DNA of 64,000 nucleotides, from positions 930,001-994,000 of the forward strand of contig KV748191.1 in assembly GCA_001692895.1 (NCBI GenBank), in the 5' to 3' direction. The notes below the pieces were generated by a model. The model was not told where the DNA came from and did no database searches. It was given only the letters and a program-made list of their open reading frames with translations. The position numbers and the translations under genes were made by a program. Below, piece by piece: positions 9,690-21,900 of the stretch; positions within the stretch are counted from its first letter, which is position 1, and each line of letters starts with the position of its first letter. This stretch comes from Cenococcum geophilum 1.58 (taxonomy: Eukaryota; Ascomycota; Dothideomycetes; Gloniales; Gloniaceae).

Positions 9690-10673
9690 CTAATGATTTT
9701 GCAGATAGTAACGAAGGTTCCAACAGGTGCCAAATTTGGCGTTGGAGTCAGCAGTCAGCACATGCAGGGCCTGAAGATCGATTAAATTCTCTCTGCTCTC
9801 GATTTGCTTAGAGACCCAAGTTAGCTGCTCCTGGGACCAGTTCTGGATTTCGGCCACGCCCTTTAGCCTGACGTTTCGCATCACTGCTATTTTAACAAGC
9901 CTCACATCGAGGACATGGGTCGGGTGGTGCGTCCCGAACTTTTGAGGGAGCAGACCGGCTATATCCACTATAGCGTGACTCTCTAGTTTCCATTGAAAAG
10001 CTTGATCCGCTTCTTCTCCTGTAAGCGTCTTAGTTTTTTGGCCTCTGAACCGTAAGACTTTATTCGCAAGATGGAGAAATTCGCTGTTCCTTGTCCATTT
10101 TGGCTTGTCGTCTTCTAGAAAGCTGAGGTCGAAGTACTTCACTACCAGATTGTACCTCTCAATACCACCCGCTGTACATAAAGTATCGAAGGCCTCGTTG
10201 AATGATTGCACCATGTCGCTCCACGGAGTGTCGTTTGTCGCTGATGTCACAATCCATTTCAACTGGTTCCACCCTGTTTTCCGATAACGGTTGCTAAGGT
10301 TGGCAGACTCGATCTCTGGGGACAACTCAATCCCTCGGCTTCCTTGAACTTTCAGCTTCTGCTAGGCTAGCATCCTCTCGACTGGAACAAAGAGCAGTGT
10401 GCAGCGAGCCATCTTTTTCGGTCGTTCCGCTCCTCGACCATCCCCAAAGCGAGCGCTGAATTCCTTATCGAGCTCGATCCAGTGTCGGATACGATGACGT
10501 GAAGGAATTTTCCTTTGGAGAAGGATTTCAAATATCCATTCGCATTGTTCTGTCGTCCAACAGAGCTTGGTCCAACAAGTTTTCTTCTTCATCCCTCCAT
10601 TATCTTCCTGGAATGGATCCAACTGAGAACTTTGGCTCGGCTCGGGCGACTTGGAGCCCTGGATCTTGATTCA
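9690..10673 (-). pseudogene. SANT/Myb-like protein gene with premature stops
   Basis: One minus-strand frame reads from 10,670 to 9690, interrupted only by a TAG at 10,362-10,364. Another protein-like block (PAELKEQLSRKRKHPALEE) lies upstream in the same frame beyond a TGA at 10,671-10,673, reaching about 10,800. The N-terminal part, with WTTEQCEWIFEILLQR and RHWIELDKEFSARFGDGR, has the spaced tryptophans of a Myb/SANT-like DNA-binding domain. The remaining ~210 residues (WNQLKWIVTSATND, ENLIDLQALHVLTADSN) match no family I know. Each stop is one transition from sense (CAG to TAG, CGA to TGA). Since the gene abuts the RIP block, spill-over mutation is a likely cause, though a stop bypassed by an intron cannot be excluded. 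Confidence 0.5.
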
Positions 10674-10867
10674 TTTTGTCTGTGATTCTGACGACTCTTC
10701 AAGGGCCGGATGTTTTCGCTTTCTCGAGAGCTGCTCTTTTAGTTCAGCAGGCACAATCGTTTTCCCGGCAGCCCTTTGCAGCAGTTCTGTCAACCGTCGA
10801 GGTCACTGTCAGGTATCACCTTATGACTCACCACCCTGTTTCTTGCCATCTTACCTACCCTTTGACC

Positions 10868-10927
10868 CGGTCATCGACTCGGTCATCGACACGGTCATCG
10901 ACACGGTCACCAACACGGTCACCGACT
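10868..10927. repeat. 12-bp tandem repeat
   Basis: Five units close to CGGTCATCGACA, diverging at the right end (CGGTCACCAACA). Because the unit is a multiple of three, both strands stay open through it. It lies at the edge between gene space and the transposon block. Confidence 0.85.
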
Positions 10928-10979
10928 TAGTCTACTACCCTTTCCTTATACACATAGAGAGTTTCTAGAGCCAGCTTCA

Positions 10980-11421
10980 ATCAATAGAGTTCTTATGAGT
11001 AACTTATCCATCCAACAGTTATAAGCCTGGGCCATCTACTACATTATTTTTAATTTAAAGCCTTAATCACATTATTAACCGCACAGTAGAGGCCTTAAAT
11101 ATATCCTCTTAACAACCCAAAACGCTTATTACTACCTACACTATAATCCTCGCAGGCCCGAACAATTAGGACTAATAGATTAGAGTTATTAAGTATAGAG
11201 CCAACTGTAAGAATGTATAAAAATATATTAATCTACGCGTTAGGAAGCAGGATCTACCTAGATATAGAGCCCCATTGGAGCCATTACTATTTATTAACCC
11301 TTAAAAAACCACGTTTTTGACTCTCAATAATAACAAAAAAGAAGAGCTTTAAGCTCTATGGAAATACTATAACCGTATCTATAAGCAGTATAAGAAAGAG
11401 GAAGCCGCCCTTAGATCTCTA
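10980..11421 (+). mobile_element. Copia (Ty1-like) gag, 5' part, split by the hAT insertion
   Basis: Plus-strand gag-like coding with RIP stops. Readable pieces include IRVIKYRANCKNV, RYRAPLEPLLFINP and, close to the break, ALWKYYNRIYKQYKKEEAA. The pattern (WLDWI-type start, then a basic helical stretch ending in EEAALRSL) matches the N-terminal half of fungal Copia gag. The frame resumes exactly at 54,201 after removal of one copy of GATCTCTA. No 5' LTR could be defined on the left side. Confidence 0.7.
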
Positions 11422-11725
11422 CAGTGAGGTATTCTATATTCAATATCAATATGAGGGCGTATTGATATTGATATTGAACCGCCAACTTATATTGAATATT
11501 GAGCCAAGCCTCCATACAAATTGAAACACGTGATAAAGTAGGATCCGTGCATGGGCGTGTACAGCCGTGCACAGGCATTTAGACACAATGCTCCCCCCCT
11601 CCCCCTACCTCTTTTCCCTCCCCTATATACCTTTTACCTATTTCCTACCTATTATTTATACTGCGGCCTATAGCATACCCTAATTTTATGTATATAACTA
11701 TGTAAAACGGTTAAATACTACCATA
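11422..11725. other. hAT left arm with subterminal repeats
   Basis: Directly inside the left terminus is a palindrome-rich segment in which TTCAATATCAATA is followed eight bases later by TATTGATATTGATATTGAA. Related TTGAATATTGA motifs occur to about 11,495. Such subterminal motifs are typical transposase-binding sites of fungal hATs. The rest, including a C-rich stretch near 11,590-11,620, is non-coding. Confidence 0.6.
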
Positions 11726-14700
11726 TATATTATTATTCATTGCTTAACGTCCGATTCGGATCCCTATTGGGCCCACGCGGACTACTCCTTATATACATGT
11801 GGGGAGAAAACTCTATTTGAGAAAACCCCGTGATCCATCTCCCCGCCTTTTGGGACTCGCCTACGAGGCGCCTATAAGGCGCCTGCGAGTTACCTGTGGT
11901 GCTCTACTACCTTACTTTTTAACCTCCTTAGGAACCACTGCTGCCGTAACAAGCCTATAGACGCGCTAGTATTGCAAACTTTACTCTACCACTATAGAGT
12001 TATTAGGGGGCGCCCGTTGCTCGCCCCCCCCGCTCTTTATTACTATTTCCTTTATAACCTAGAACTGGTTTAGTATATTTTAGCTAATAAGCCACTAGGT
12101 AACCGCCTTAAGGCCTTTTTATATTAAGAGTAGTATATTATAGTTCTCTGTGCCAGCTACTAAGAGTATTACTTCTTAGTTAGTGCGTAAGGGGCATAAT
12201 AGTATTATATATTTTAGTGTCTATTTTAGCTAGCTATATTTACATCTTAGGTTACCTACTAGGATACCCACCCAGTAGAGCCAGTCTTTTAGTCCTATTA
12301 TTCCTGTTCTTAAGAGTGTTACTATTATATTTTCTGCCTTTATTAGGCCTTCTCGGAGCCCTAGAGTATTTACCCCCTATAGCGTTAACTATACTACGGC
12401 TTAGGTTCCTCTTACCTTAGTTAGCCTCTATACCTTTAACTCCTATACGCCTCTCTAGCGTTAGTCTAGCTAATATTATATTACGGTAAATAGTTTCCTA
12501 GCATTCTTTTATGCTCTACTTTTACTCCTTTCTCTTTTTTACTGTTATCTTTACTAGCCTCTTATGCGTCTCCCTTCCTCCTCTATATAGGCCTGGGCCC
12601 TAAAGCAGCATTATTCTTCTTCTGCTTTCTTTACCTATTTCTCTAATATATCTTCCCTACTTTAGGGTTATTGGTTTATTCTCCTATAAGGCGCCTTAGA
12701 GTCCCTCTATAGTTTATTTAGGCGTGTCTTAATATACTTTATAATATTAGAGTTACGTTTATTTTACGCCCTTTATATTATAGCGGCTTTAATATATAGT
12801 TATAGGGGGGGAATATTAGCTTCCTTTTTAAGCAGTACTATAGCTATTCGCTTATATCCGCCTATTATACTCCAGAGGTAGGCTGTTTAGACCTTTTGGA
12901 GTGGTTTAAGGAGCGATTTAGGGGGGCCTTTCTTAGATTCTTTAATGGCCCAAATACTGGACCTATATATTATAGTTGGCCGGATAACTGCTATATATAG
13001 TAGGCGTAACCTCTAAAAGCATAAACCCTATATGGAATTAATGATCCTAGATAATACGATATACTATACTTAGCCCTTATAGGCCGCTTGCGCCGTATAT
13101 ACGCTCTACTAAAGCTTACTATTTACTTATACTCCTAATACCCTTAGACCCTAAACTAGTTAACCCCTAAAGCCTTAAATGCGAATTATATGCTAGAGAT
13201 CTATAGATTAGTTGCGTTTTCTTATAAAGTAGATTAGCTAGTATTTCTCTAGTAAGAATTAGACTTTATGTTGTCTTGCCTATTTTATATAGGTATTATA
13301 AGCTTTCTCTAGTGTTCTACAATTTTCTACGGCTGTTAGCCCGTATGTAATTAGGTTTATATTGTTAATAAAGTCTATCCCCTAGGTCGCCCCTTCCTTA
13401 AAGGAATTAAGTAGGTTGCTTATAAAGAAAAGGAAGAGTATAGGCGAGAGGGGTAATCCTTATAGTATTCCTATTATAACTATAATAGGGGGGCTCTAGT
13501 ATCTGCTAAAGACTAGTAATGTTTCTTTCTAACCTATAAACCCTTAAATAAATTATATAATCCATTTTAGGAAGCCTTTTGCCCTAAGGATGTATAGGAG
13601 ACGCTTGTAGGGTATGTTATTATAGGCGCCGCTAATATCTAGGCTAAGTATTAATACTATAAAGTCCCTTTACATCGCCTATGCGGATTTAATAGTGGCA
13701 GCGAGTAGCGTAAGTGCTGATAGTGTTAAGCGGTTCTTTCTTGCCCCTATTTAGCTTTATAGTAGTAAGTTATATTTTTTAGCCGTATCTATTATATGGT
13801 CCGCTATTACCTTTTCTAAGATCTTGCTAAGGGTGTTTTCTAAGGTAATAGGGCGGTAGCTTTCTAGGATTAAGTAATCTGCTTTACCTTCTTTCCGTAA
13901 AATAACCGTTATTATAGCTCTTCCGAGTTATAGGTAGTAGCCTATAGTAAAGTATACCCTAGCTATATCTATAAGCTAAGGTGCTATAAGTGGTCTACAG
14001 GTTTTTAAGGCCTTATTTAGAATCCTATCTGGTCCTAATACTATATTATTTAAAAGGTGGCTAATAGTTCTAGCTATTTCCTCTATTATTATATCGCTGT
14101 TAACCCTTAGGCAAGTTACCGGTATTTTACCTATAATATCGCTAAGGTCTACTAGAGCTGGTTAGAGGAAAAACCTTTCTATAAGGATTTTTGCCTTCTT
14201 ATTATTGTTATTAGTGGCCTATAATTCCCCTACTCTTTATAGGGGTAGTAGGTATAGGTCTTCTATTAAGTACCCTACCTTTTTTTTATTACCTATTTTG
14301 CTATAGCCTAAAGGCCCTTATTATAGGGGAGGCTTAGGTTAGAAGTGTGCTTATTTATAAACCGTCTCTAGTTATTCCTTACTTCTTTCTTTAGGGTATT
14401 CTTTAACTGGTTTTTTATATCTTTATATTATCTCTTATCTTTAAGGTTATGGCTACTTATATATTTCCTTTTTACTTATTATTAGCTAGTAATAAGAACT
14501 GCGTATTATGCGGACTATACGTGTTATGTATAGGGGCCTAGTTTTAAGACCGGGTAGTGCTCTTCTAGCCTATTTTTAATTGCTGCCTAGATTCTTTTTA
14601 GTCTTTAGTTAATTTCCTTAGGGGTGGCTAATAAGCCTTACTTATTTAGAATTGGGTGGATTTTTTCTAGGTCTTAGAGTTGTTGTTTAACTATATTAAG

Positions 14701-14932
14701 GAAACTGTCTGTTTTAAGCTTCCTTATTATATATCTTTTACTACTTAGTTACGCCTTAATATCCAAATCTAGCTATATTTAGATAGGGATATAGTTTAAG
14801 GTAAGTGCCTATTTTTCTTTAGGGTTATACCTTTTAAGTCTCTAGTATAGGCCTTTGTTTATAAATATAAGGTTAATTATACTTTTAGAGGTTCCTCGTT
14901 GCTATATAGTTGCTTTTAGGGGGGTAGCTAAC
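11726..14932 (-). mobile_element. Tad-like non-LTR retrotransposon (LINE), 3' part with reverse transcriptase
   Basis: Minus-strand ORF2, RIP-inactivated. Going 5' to 3' on the element: end of the endonuclease domain next to 14,932; the RT motif YRPITLENTLSKILEKVIAD near 13,870-13,800; SPILFLFFISNLL near 13,470; the active-site region read as DFINN near 13,350, where the family has VDD; and ENCRTLEKAY-like text near 13,310. A C-terminal part near 12,350-12,050 includes TLLRTGIIGLKDWL and KGLKAV and fits the Tad-family tail with a zinc-knuckle. The 3' end is placed near 11,726-11,740 because an ATT-repeat (AAT on the element strand) starts there. The element continues on the other side of Gypsy-1 at 43,595. 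Confidence 0.8.
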
Positions 14933-15135
14933 TGTTAGGACGCTAAGGTCTTTAGGGTATATAGTAACGTAATAATAGTAACGGGATGTAAAGAGTATCT
15001 GGTTCTTAATGAAGTAGAACTGTAGAACTGAATTCTGCTGTTCTCTGATACGGGGTGACTATGTTTTGTAGGCGCCTCGCCTGCGCCTCGCCTGCGCTAA
15101 GCTGGTTACGGCTAGTGCGTCTCTATAGCCTAATA
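14933..15135 (-). repeat. Gypsy-1 3' LTR
   Basis: 203 bp, plus-strand start TGTTAGGACG and end GCCTAATA (original end probably CCTAACA). It matches the LTR at 43,392-43,594 along its whole length, differing almost only by transitions, as expected for RIP after insertion. The duplication CTAAC adjoins on the left. Confidence 0.9.
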
Positions 15136-15300
15136 ATTGCCCCCCCCTTCTTAAGCGGCTATTTTTAGCCGACGCTATTATATAATAGGAGTGCTATTAT
15201 TGTCCTTCTCTAAATAAAAAGTTTTTAATAAATTTAAGTAAATTAGACAATATAACGATAGGATAATATAATAATAGGATAATGTAATAATAGGACCTTA
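15136..15300 (-). other. Gypsy-1 polypurine tract and 3' end of pol
   Basis: Read on the minus strand, a purine run GAAGGGGGGGG lies directly upstream of the 3' LTR, the expected plus-strand primer. Before it, text close to SRLKKGG fits the end of chromodomain-type Gypsy polyproteins. Farther in, a TAATAATAGGA-type repeat (15,250-15,300) begins; the junction with the large insert must lie near here but has no clear duplication. Confidence 0.55.
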
Positions 15301-15399
15301 TAGAGATCTATAAAGGTAGGAGTTCCTACTTAGGTAGGATATTAGATTTCCCTTCTAATTCTATTTTAATTTGTTTAGCCTATAACTTACCTTCTTTAT

Positions 15400-16290
15400 A
15401 ACTTTTAATTAACTATAAATTGTAAGCGCTAAGCTGTTGGTCCGCCTATTAGTAAACCTTCTATAAGTATTCTTTATACTAGCTTATAGCTGTCGCTAAC
15501 CCTACTAGACGCCGTTAAAGCTCCTACATCGCTTATAAGCCGCTCCCCTAGCCTTGCTAGAACTAATCTGCCTCCGCTATACTAAGTGTATAGCTATCGC
15601 TAAGCGGGCTACCTATGGTAAGTAGGCTAACCGTAATTGTAGGTACTACTAATAACTAAATAAGTTGTGCTAACTAGTACGTTTAATTGCGTTGGTTTAG
15701 GTTCTAATAGCTAATAGACTAGGTCCCTAAGGCCTTTTATAGCCGCCTAAATAAGCTACTCGCCCTTATTAATAGGGCTAAGCGCTAGCGGGTTGCTAGC
15801 GGAGACACAGCTAACCTTAACGCTCGCGTCGCTGCCGCCTAGAAGTCCTTCACGAAGGATGTTAAGGCCTTAGTGCGCACCGGCGCTAAGCACGGTCTCC
15901 GCCAGCGCCTAAAGGGCGAAGACTTTTCTCTACTTTAAGTGTAGGAATTATAGGCCATCCGTCGAACTCTTAAAGGAATTCTTAATATAATACGCGCTTT
16001 AGTACGTATTATAGCGTAGGTATTTTGCCGTTATAGCGTATGCTAATAGTACTTATAGGCTAATATGCCTCCTATTATAAGGGATAAGGAGGAGGATAAG
16101 GGTAAGGAGGATAAGGAGGAGGAAGAGGAGGATAAGGAGGAGGGAGAGGAGGAGGATGAAGGGGAGGAGGAGAGGGAGGATTTGTTAGAGCTATAGAGTA
16201 GTTATATTTCTATTAGCGTTCTGCCATTACTCTACCGTTACTCTGCTATTGTCCCGCTGGTGGGACATAGTCCTAGTTATAATTAAAAGT
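15400..16290 (+). pseudogene. Unidentified plus-strand coding remnant with acidic C-terminus
   Basis: A plus-strand frame around 15,820-15,940 reads KSFTKDVKALVRTGAKHG and RQRLKGEDFSLL. It is followed, after RIP stops, by a Glu/Lys/Asp-rich tail (16,081-16,190) coded by the GGA-rich tract. The composition resembles the C-terminal ends of transposon proteins but I cannot name the family. Confidence 0.3.
16081..16178. repeat. Purine microsatellite (GGA/GGATAA units)
   Basis: Nearly pure purine tract built of GGAGGATAA and GGAGGA units. It translates on the plus strand to an acidic run. Such tracts can form triplex or slip during replication. Confidence 0.8.
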
Positions 16291-16426
16291 TTTTTATTCT
16301 CTTACTTACTTTCTTTTCCGTTTACCCCTTAGGGTAAAGTGACTATTATATATCTCCTTTATGTCCTTTATCGGCAAAATATTGTGGGCTGCCAATGGTC
16401 TCGGTTACCGGTAATCGGCGCAGTTG

Positions 16427-16553
16427 GCGCGCAGTTTAGGTCATTTGGCAACTCGACCAACCTGCCTATGTTGTGTTTTTTTTGATAGGTAAACTGCGTG
16501 TAAACTGCGCGTAAACTGCGCGTAAACTGCGCGTAAACTGCGCATTTGGCAAC
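16427..16553. repeat. 11-bp tandem array with inverted and direct flanking copies
   Basis: Five units of GTAAACTGCGC (first GTAAACTGCGT) fill 16,489-16,543. The block ATTTGGCAAC occurs on both sides (16,443-16,452 and 16,544-16,553), and an inverted unit GCGCAGTTTA lies at 16,429-16,438. The surrounding 16,370-16,560 keeps many CA and TG dinucleotides, unlike its neighbours. It looks like a terminal or regulatory region of a DNA element. Confidence 0.7.
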
Positions 16554-16899
16554 TATAATTGTATTTAGAGCTATCTACCTCTTTTGTACTAATAGCATAG
16601 TTTAAATAATAAATAAAGGTTACTTTAAAGCTGTTTATAAGGCTACTAAGGCAAATTGTATACATTTCTTTATACAATCTATTATATTATTTTAGATAAT
16701 TTAATATAATATCCCAAATATCTTATAATATATTTTAAAAGTATAAGACCTTTCCTGCTCTCCCTGCGACAATAATATACTATAAGTGTTTGGCTTTGCT
16801 AGTATAGCATATATATATAACTAAAAATTAGCTACTAAGAGTAGTAGGTATAGGCTAAAAGAAAGGTAAATTAAAAGCTAGTATATATAATAAAAAAGC

Positions 16900-18900
16900 C
16901 GCAGTTATCCTGTAGGAGAGTGTGGAAAGTCCTATACCTGATTTCCTACTAAAAACTCTACTAGCTCCTCTTTACTAGAGTTTAGAGTATATGCTATAAA
17001 CCTTATATACTGCTCCTTATTCTTAATTAAATTTGATATTACTTTCCCGTTATTATACTAGCCATAGCTGTCCTCTGCAAGGCCGTAGTACTGCTTAAAT
17101 TATATAAATAACTTATTAGATTTAAACCTTTCCGGCCTAGGCTTACTAGTTCCTATATTTAGGACAAAGTGGTATACTAGGGTAGAGGATATATGTTCTG
17201 CTAAATCTAACAAACTTAGCTAGTTCTAAAGGTTGAATTAGTAGATATCGTAGTAGTAGTAGGGCCCTAGATTTTCTAGCTTACTTTAGAGCTCTCCCTT
17301 TAAGACAGACTTGGTGGACTAGTCTAGCCTACTTTAGAGCTCTCTATTTAGGATAGACTTAGTAGGCTAGTCTAACTTACTCTAGAGCTCTCCCTTTAAG
17401 ATAGACTTGGTAGACTGAATAGCATAGTCCGACTCACTAATAAATAGCCTAAGTTAATAACCGCGTTAGTTTTATTGTCGCTAAGGCTTACAAAGAATCT
17501 CTCTTTTGCGTTATTACTTAGATCCGCTATAAGGTTGTTAAGGTTATCTTTATGCGGGTTTTTAATAATTTCTATAGTATCCGGTTGACCCATTAGGCCT
17601 ATAGCATGTTTAATAACTATAGGCTAAAGCCGCAGCTAGATTCTAGATTGGTGTTTTTTAGATATCTAGTTCCAGCTACCTAAGAGGTTGGCGTAGGCTT
17701 TTATAATGGGTTAGAGAATAAAACTAGGTAGTAAAATACTAGATATATATAGACCGCTAACGACAAAGCTATAAAAGTTATCTGTTGCCCTAGTACCAGT
17801 TCTATACTCCCTAATTATATAATATATTGCTGTTAAAATAAAAGTAATAGTATTGCCGGTAAGCTTTTTAAATATATTATAAGAGGAGGGCATTTAGGCA
17901 AGGCTGTTCTTTCCTCTACCGTAAAATATATTAGCTATACTAGCAACTATTGCGTCAGAACGGAACCGGTTATCGCTTAGCTATTGGCTCTTATTAGTAT
18001 TTTTTACTAAATAGTATAGGTAAAATACCTTTGTGTAATCTAGCGCAATAAAATTATAATTAGTTAGTAGTTCTATAATTAGTTTAGGCGCGTCGTTAAA
18101 CCCTAGCCTATATACCTCCCTTATAACTATATAAGCCTTTAAAATTGCGTAGTTTCTAAAGTTCCCTATTACGTTAAATAGCTATAGATAATATTAAGAT
18201 TGTTAGTGAATAATTTAATATAATATTAATATAATATTCCTAGTATATAGATATCTTGCGAGTGGATACTAGGTTAGGAATATAATTAGCCTTTTTTTAT
18301 ACTGCTTTTGGCTGCTTTATAATAGCTTCTAGCTATACCTTTTTTATTATACCCTTAACTAGGCCTAGAAAGCGGTCGAACTATAGGTTAATAAGATGCC
18401 CTTTATAAGTATTAGAGTCGGTTACTAGCCTTACTACTAAAATAGACCTATAAAGCGCAAATATAGGCTTATGTCTCTTAGGTAGGTTTTCTTTTATACG
18501 TCGCCGTTATAATATCTAGAGGTACTCTTCTCTTGCCTATAGCGCGGCAGTTAGGTTAAAATCGTCTCTATAATCCGACTTGTCCTTACTTTCCCTAGTG
18601 CTATTTAAGTCCCCTTTAGATTGAATACTAGGTTAGTATACTCTATATTAGAGGGAGGTTACTTATTTTATAGACGAAGCTATATTAGAGTTTAGGCGGA
18701 TACGGCTTACTGGGATAAATATATTGCTAAACGTTAGTTCTTTACGCGATAAGGTATACGTAGGAGAGTATTTTAAACTAGCACGTAATTGTTTACGTAG
18801 TAAGGTACGGATTGGGCGTATAGGAGAGTATTTTAAACTAGTACGCAATTGTTAAGAGCCGGAGGTATATTACAAAGATGCTGCTTTTTATAGTGGTGGA
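16900..18900 (-). pseudogene. Decayed minus-strand coding region, tentatively DUF6532-like
   Basis: Open minus-strand stretches separated by RIP-type stops, at 18,848-18,663, about 18,130-17,711 and 17,593-17,396. The middle one has FRSDAIVASIANIFYGRGK, SSYNIFKKLTGNTITFILTA, and IIREYRTGTRATDNFYSF. The spacing of a hydrophobic TAI/TAIYY helix before EY-x-TGTR resembles the fungal DUF6532 domain found in transposon-linked proteins; this is a weak match made by eye. The last segment begins GQPDTIEIIKNPHK. No catalytic motif is recognisable. Confidence 0.3.
18745..18855. repeat. Imperfect ~60-bp direct repeat inside decayed coding
   Basis: The block GTAGGAGAGTATTTTAAACT (first copy; the second has GTATAGGAG) followed by an ACG-AATTGTT end occurs twice, about 60 bp apart. 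On the minus strand it encodes a repeated LRASLKYSP/MRTSLKYSP motif, so it looks like a protein-level repeat. Confidence 0.55.
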
Positions 18901-18999
18901 CGGTTAGATAATAAAGATAGTGTTAGGGCCCGCCAAGTGCTAAATAGTAGAGGAGACTATTAAGTATTATAGTTAGACTCTAGTTATATATAAAGGTGT

Positions 19000-21900
19000 A
19001 ACCTACCTTAACTAAAAGATTAGGACTTCGCGTTTTTAACTAAGCTGGTTCTACTGCCAGATTATTAATAAATTTAGTAGATTTATTAATATTTGGTTGC
19101 CGTTGTTTTATAGAAGAAGTAGGTATAGACTTATAGTTACTATCCTTATTATTAGATATTACCCTTTTTAGCCGGAGGCGGCTATATATATTCTATATAT
19201 TGTTAGCTAGCTTAATCTATTATATATGACGTTAATAGGGTTTATTATATACCTGCTCCTTTCCGCGCCCGGATATAACTAGACTAAAGTTATGATATTA
19301 CTTATTCTCGCTAGGTTCTATATGCTTATTCTTTACTAGCGCGTTCTTCCTTTTATTAGCTAGGATATAGGCAACTCCTAGCGGTAGGCTAGGTAGAGAT
19401 ATAAGGTTAATTATACTAGTTATCCTCGTTTCCTTATCCTATGTTGACTTAAAGTAGGGTTCTTGCTACTAGTTTAAGTGTTTAATAACGCGTTTTTATG
19501 TTTACCTGCTATGGTAACGCTCCTGTATTTGCCTAGTTAGTAAAAGGTATAGCCTATAGCTAGAATGGGTTACCTTATAGCTGTTTCTGTAATATCTAGG
19601 GCGTATATAGATTAATAACTTAAAAGAATGTATACTGGTATGGTATATATTAGACTAATAGTAGTATTAGTAGGAGTGTTACCACTATAGTGCTTGCAAA
19701 TAACTTAAATAGGGGTGTATTTATTATAATTAGCTGCTAGTTCTAACTAATTACGGTTAAGCTACGATCGCGACCTGTTAACTCGCGTTAAGTTAGTAGT
19801 TAAAATATTGTTATATATTCTAAGATTATTAAATATAATTTGCCATTATACGCGAAACTATTTTATTCTATTAGCATATCCCTTAGCAGATATAGTATAG
19901 GTATATAAAAGGTTAAACGTTAATCCCGGCAATAAAAGTAGTAGGTTAGTAAGACTTATATCCGAATTTAATAGGGAGGTACCTTATTAAACTACTTTAC
20001 CTACCTAGGGCGCTAGCTTTTAGATCCTATATTTTATTCTAATCTACCTATACTAGGTTTAATAGCCGTCTCGTACTTAAAGCGAAGCTTATCTACCTTA
20101 TCCGTGCAGCTTATTAGTGTAGATAATACTAGGGTAGGTATAGGCAGTATATAAGACAGTAATAACACTTCTATATAGTTATATCGCTATATTTTATACC
20201 CTTATACAATACCTAGTATTTCTACTATAAATATCTAACGTTATTCTTCCGCGTTGTTAACCCCACTAGCCTATAGTAAGCCTAACCTATTATAATAGCA
20301 ATTAAATTTAGTAGAATGGTAAGGAAAGCGTAAGTATAAATATAAGGATTAAGTGTTAGATATTAAGAGCGAGCTAGGGACGGTGTTAATATATATTACC
20401 CTAATGAGTTTATTAAAAAGAACAGGTATAAACCTTAGGCTTTATTGTCTAATCCCCTTGGGCGTTTTAAGAATGCTAGATAAGTTATAAGAATATCTTA
20501 AGTTATATTATTTTAAGACTCCCTCGCCTAATAGCATACTAAGGGGCTCTATTAAGCCGTCTACCTTTATATATGGTGATCTATTAAACTAGTAAGTATT
20601 CTGGATAAAGTAGTGGCTTTAAGGCGCATAATCTATGCTATAGTTATAGTTGCCTTTACCTTTTCTGTTGCGGGTTAAGGTATAGAGTAAGGGCTCTTTT
20701 TTAACTAGGAGAGGTTTTTTAGGATAGCTATAGGTTAAGTATTACCTTGGTATTAACCCGTTTACCAATTTTACCTGTTTTTATATATATAGAGTGCAAG
20801 TTATCTAGTAAAGGCAAGGGTGTAGAAATAGAGGGTAAGTAATTATATTATTCTTAGCTAGTAGCATAGACTGTAAATATAAGTTAGTAACACTGGCTTA
20901 ACTTTAAGTAGTAACCTACTTATTTTTCTTTATTCTATTATAAATAAAAACCTATCCATTTCTTATAGAAATATATCCTTAACCGCACTGCGCTATTTCT
21001 CTTCGTTTATAAGCTAAATTTATCCTTTAGCTATCTTATTACTAACATAGTAGTAAAGCGTTTTACTCTTAGGGTTAAAGTTAATATCCTGGCCTAGTAT
21101 ATCTATAAATGTATTAAAGCTTAGATTATTAATATATATATTTAAAGCGTTATTCTTGCTAGTCGCTAGCTTTTAGGTTAGGATAATTATTAGCTCTTCG
21201 TCAGCTGCCTGCCGGATTAGTATTATTATTGTTCTATATAACCTTAGTATTCCCTCCTACCTTATTGCCTTTGATATGCCGGCTAGTAGATAATGCGCAA
21301 TAGCGGAGTGTGGGAGTACTGGGTTGCCTGTTGTAATTTGCCTAGTAGGAGCCGTTTTGTTTATTCAACGCATCATATTATAGCTGTAGCGCTAGGCAAG
21401 CTATTTAATATATTTAGTATATAGGTTTTTGGGTAAACTTAGAAATACGGATAGGAATTTGTTAAAGATTTTGTTTGATATTTGCCGTATTTATACCTTA
21501 CTTATAAGGGAGCGTAGTGGCTGTCTAAGGAGCCCGCGCGTTAATATTTTAATTTTAACATTATAGTAGATCGTATTGTATTATTTGTTTGTAAGCCCTA
21601 GATCTTGCTTAAGAGTGTCTTTAGTATTATAGCTTAGGTCTATTGTTAGTGCTATAATTCCAAAAGCATTGGGGGAGGTGCGGTAGGAAAGACGTCTTAA
21701 TTACGCGCTAAGACTAATATATAGAATTGTGTAGATAGGTATATTATTTGGTTATTATATAAAATAATTGGTTAAATGTCTTATAAGAAATAAATAAGCG
21801 TATTAGTGAACGCTTTTTTATCTGCTATACTACCTAGACTTACGAGCCTCTTTTTATCCCTTTTACGTCTCCGTTTATAAGCTTAATTTAGCACTTAGAT

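Noticed and set aside
16489-16543. CRISPR-like array
   Set aside because: Units are directly adjacent with no unique spacers, and the genome is fungal; it is a simple tandem repeat.
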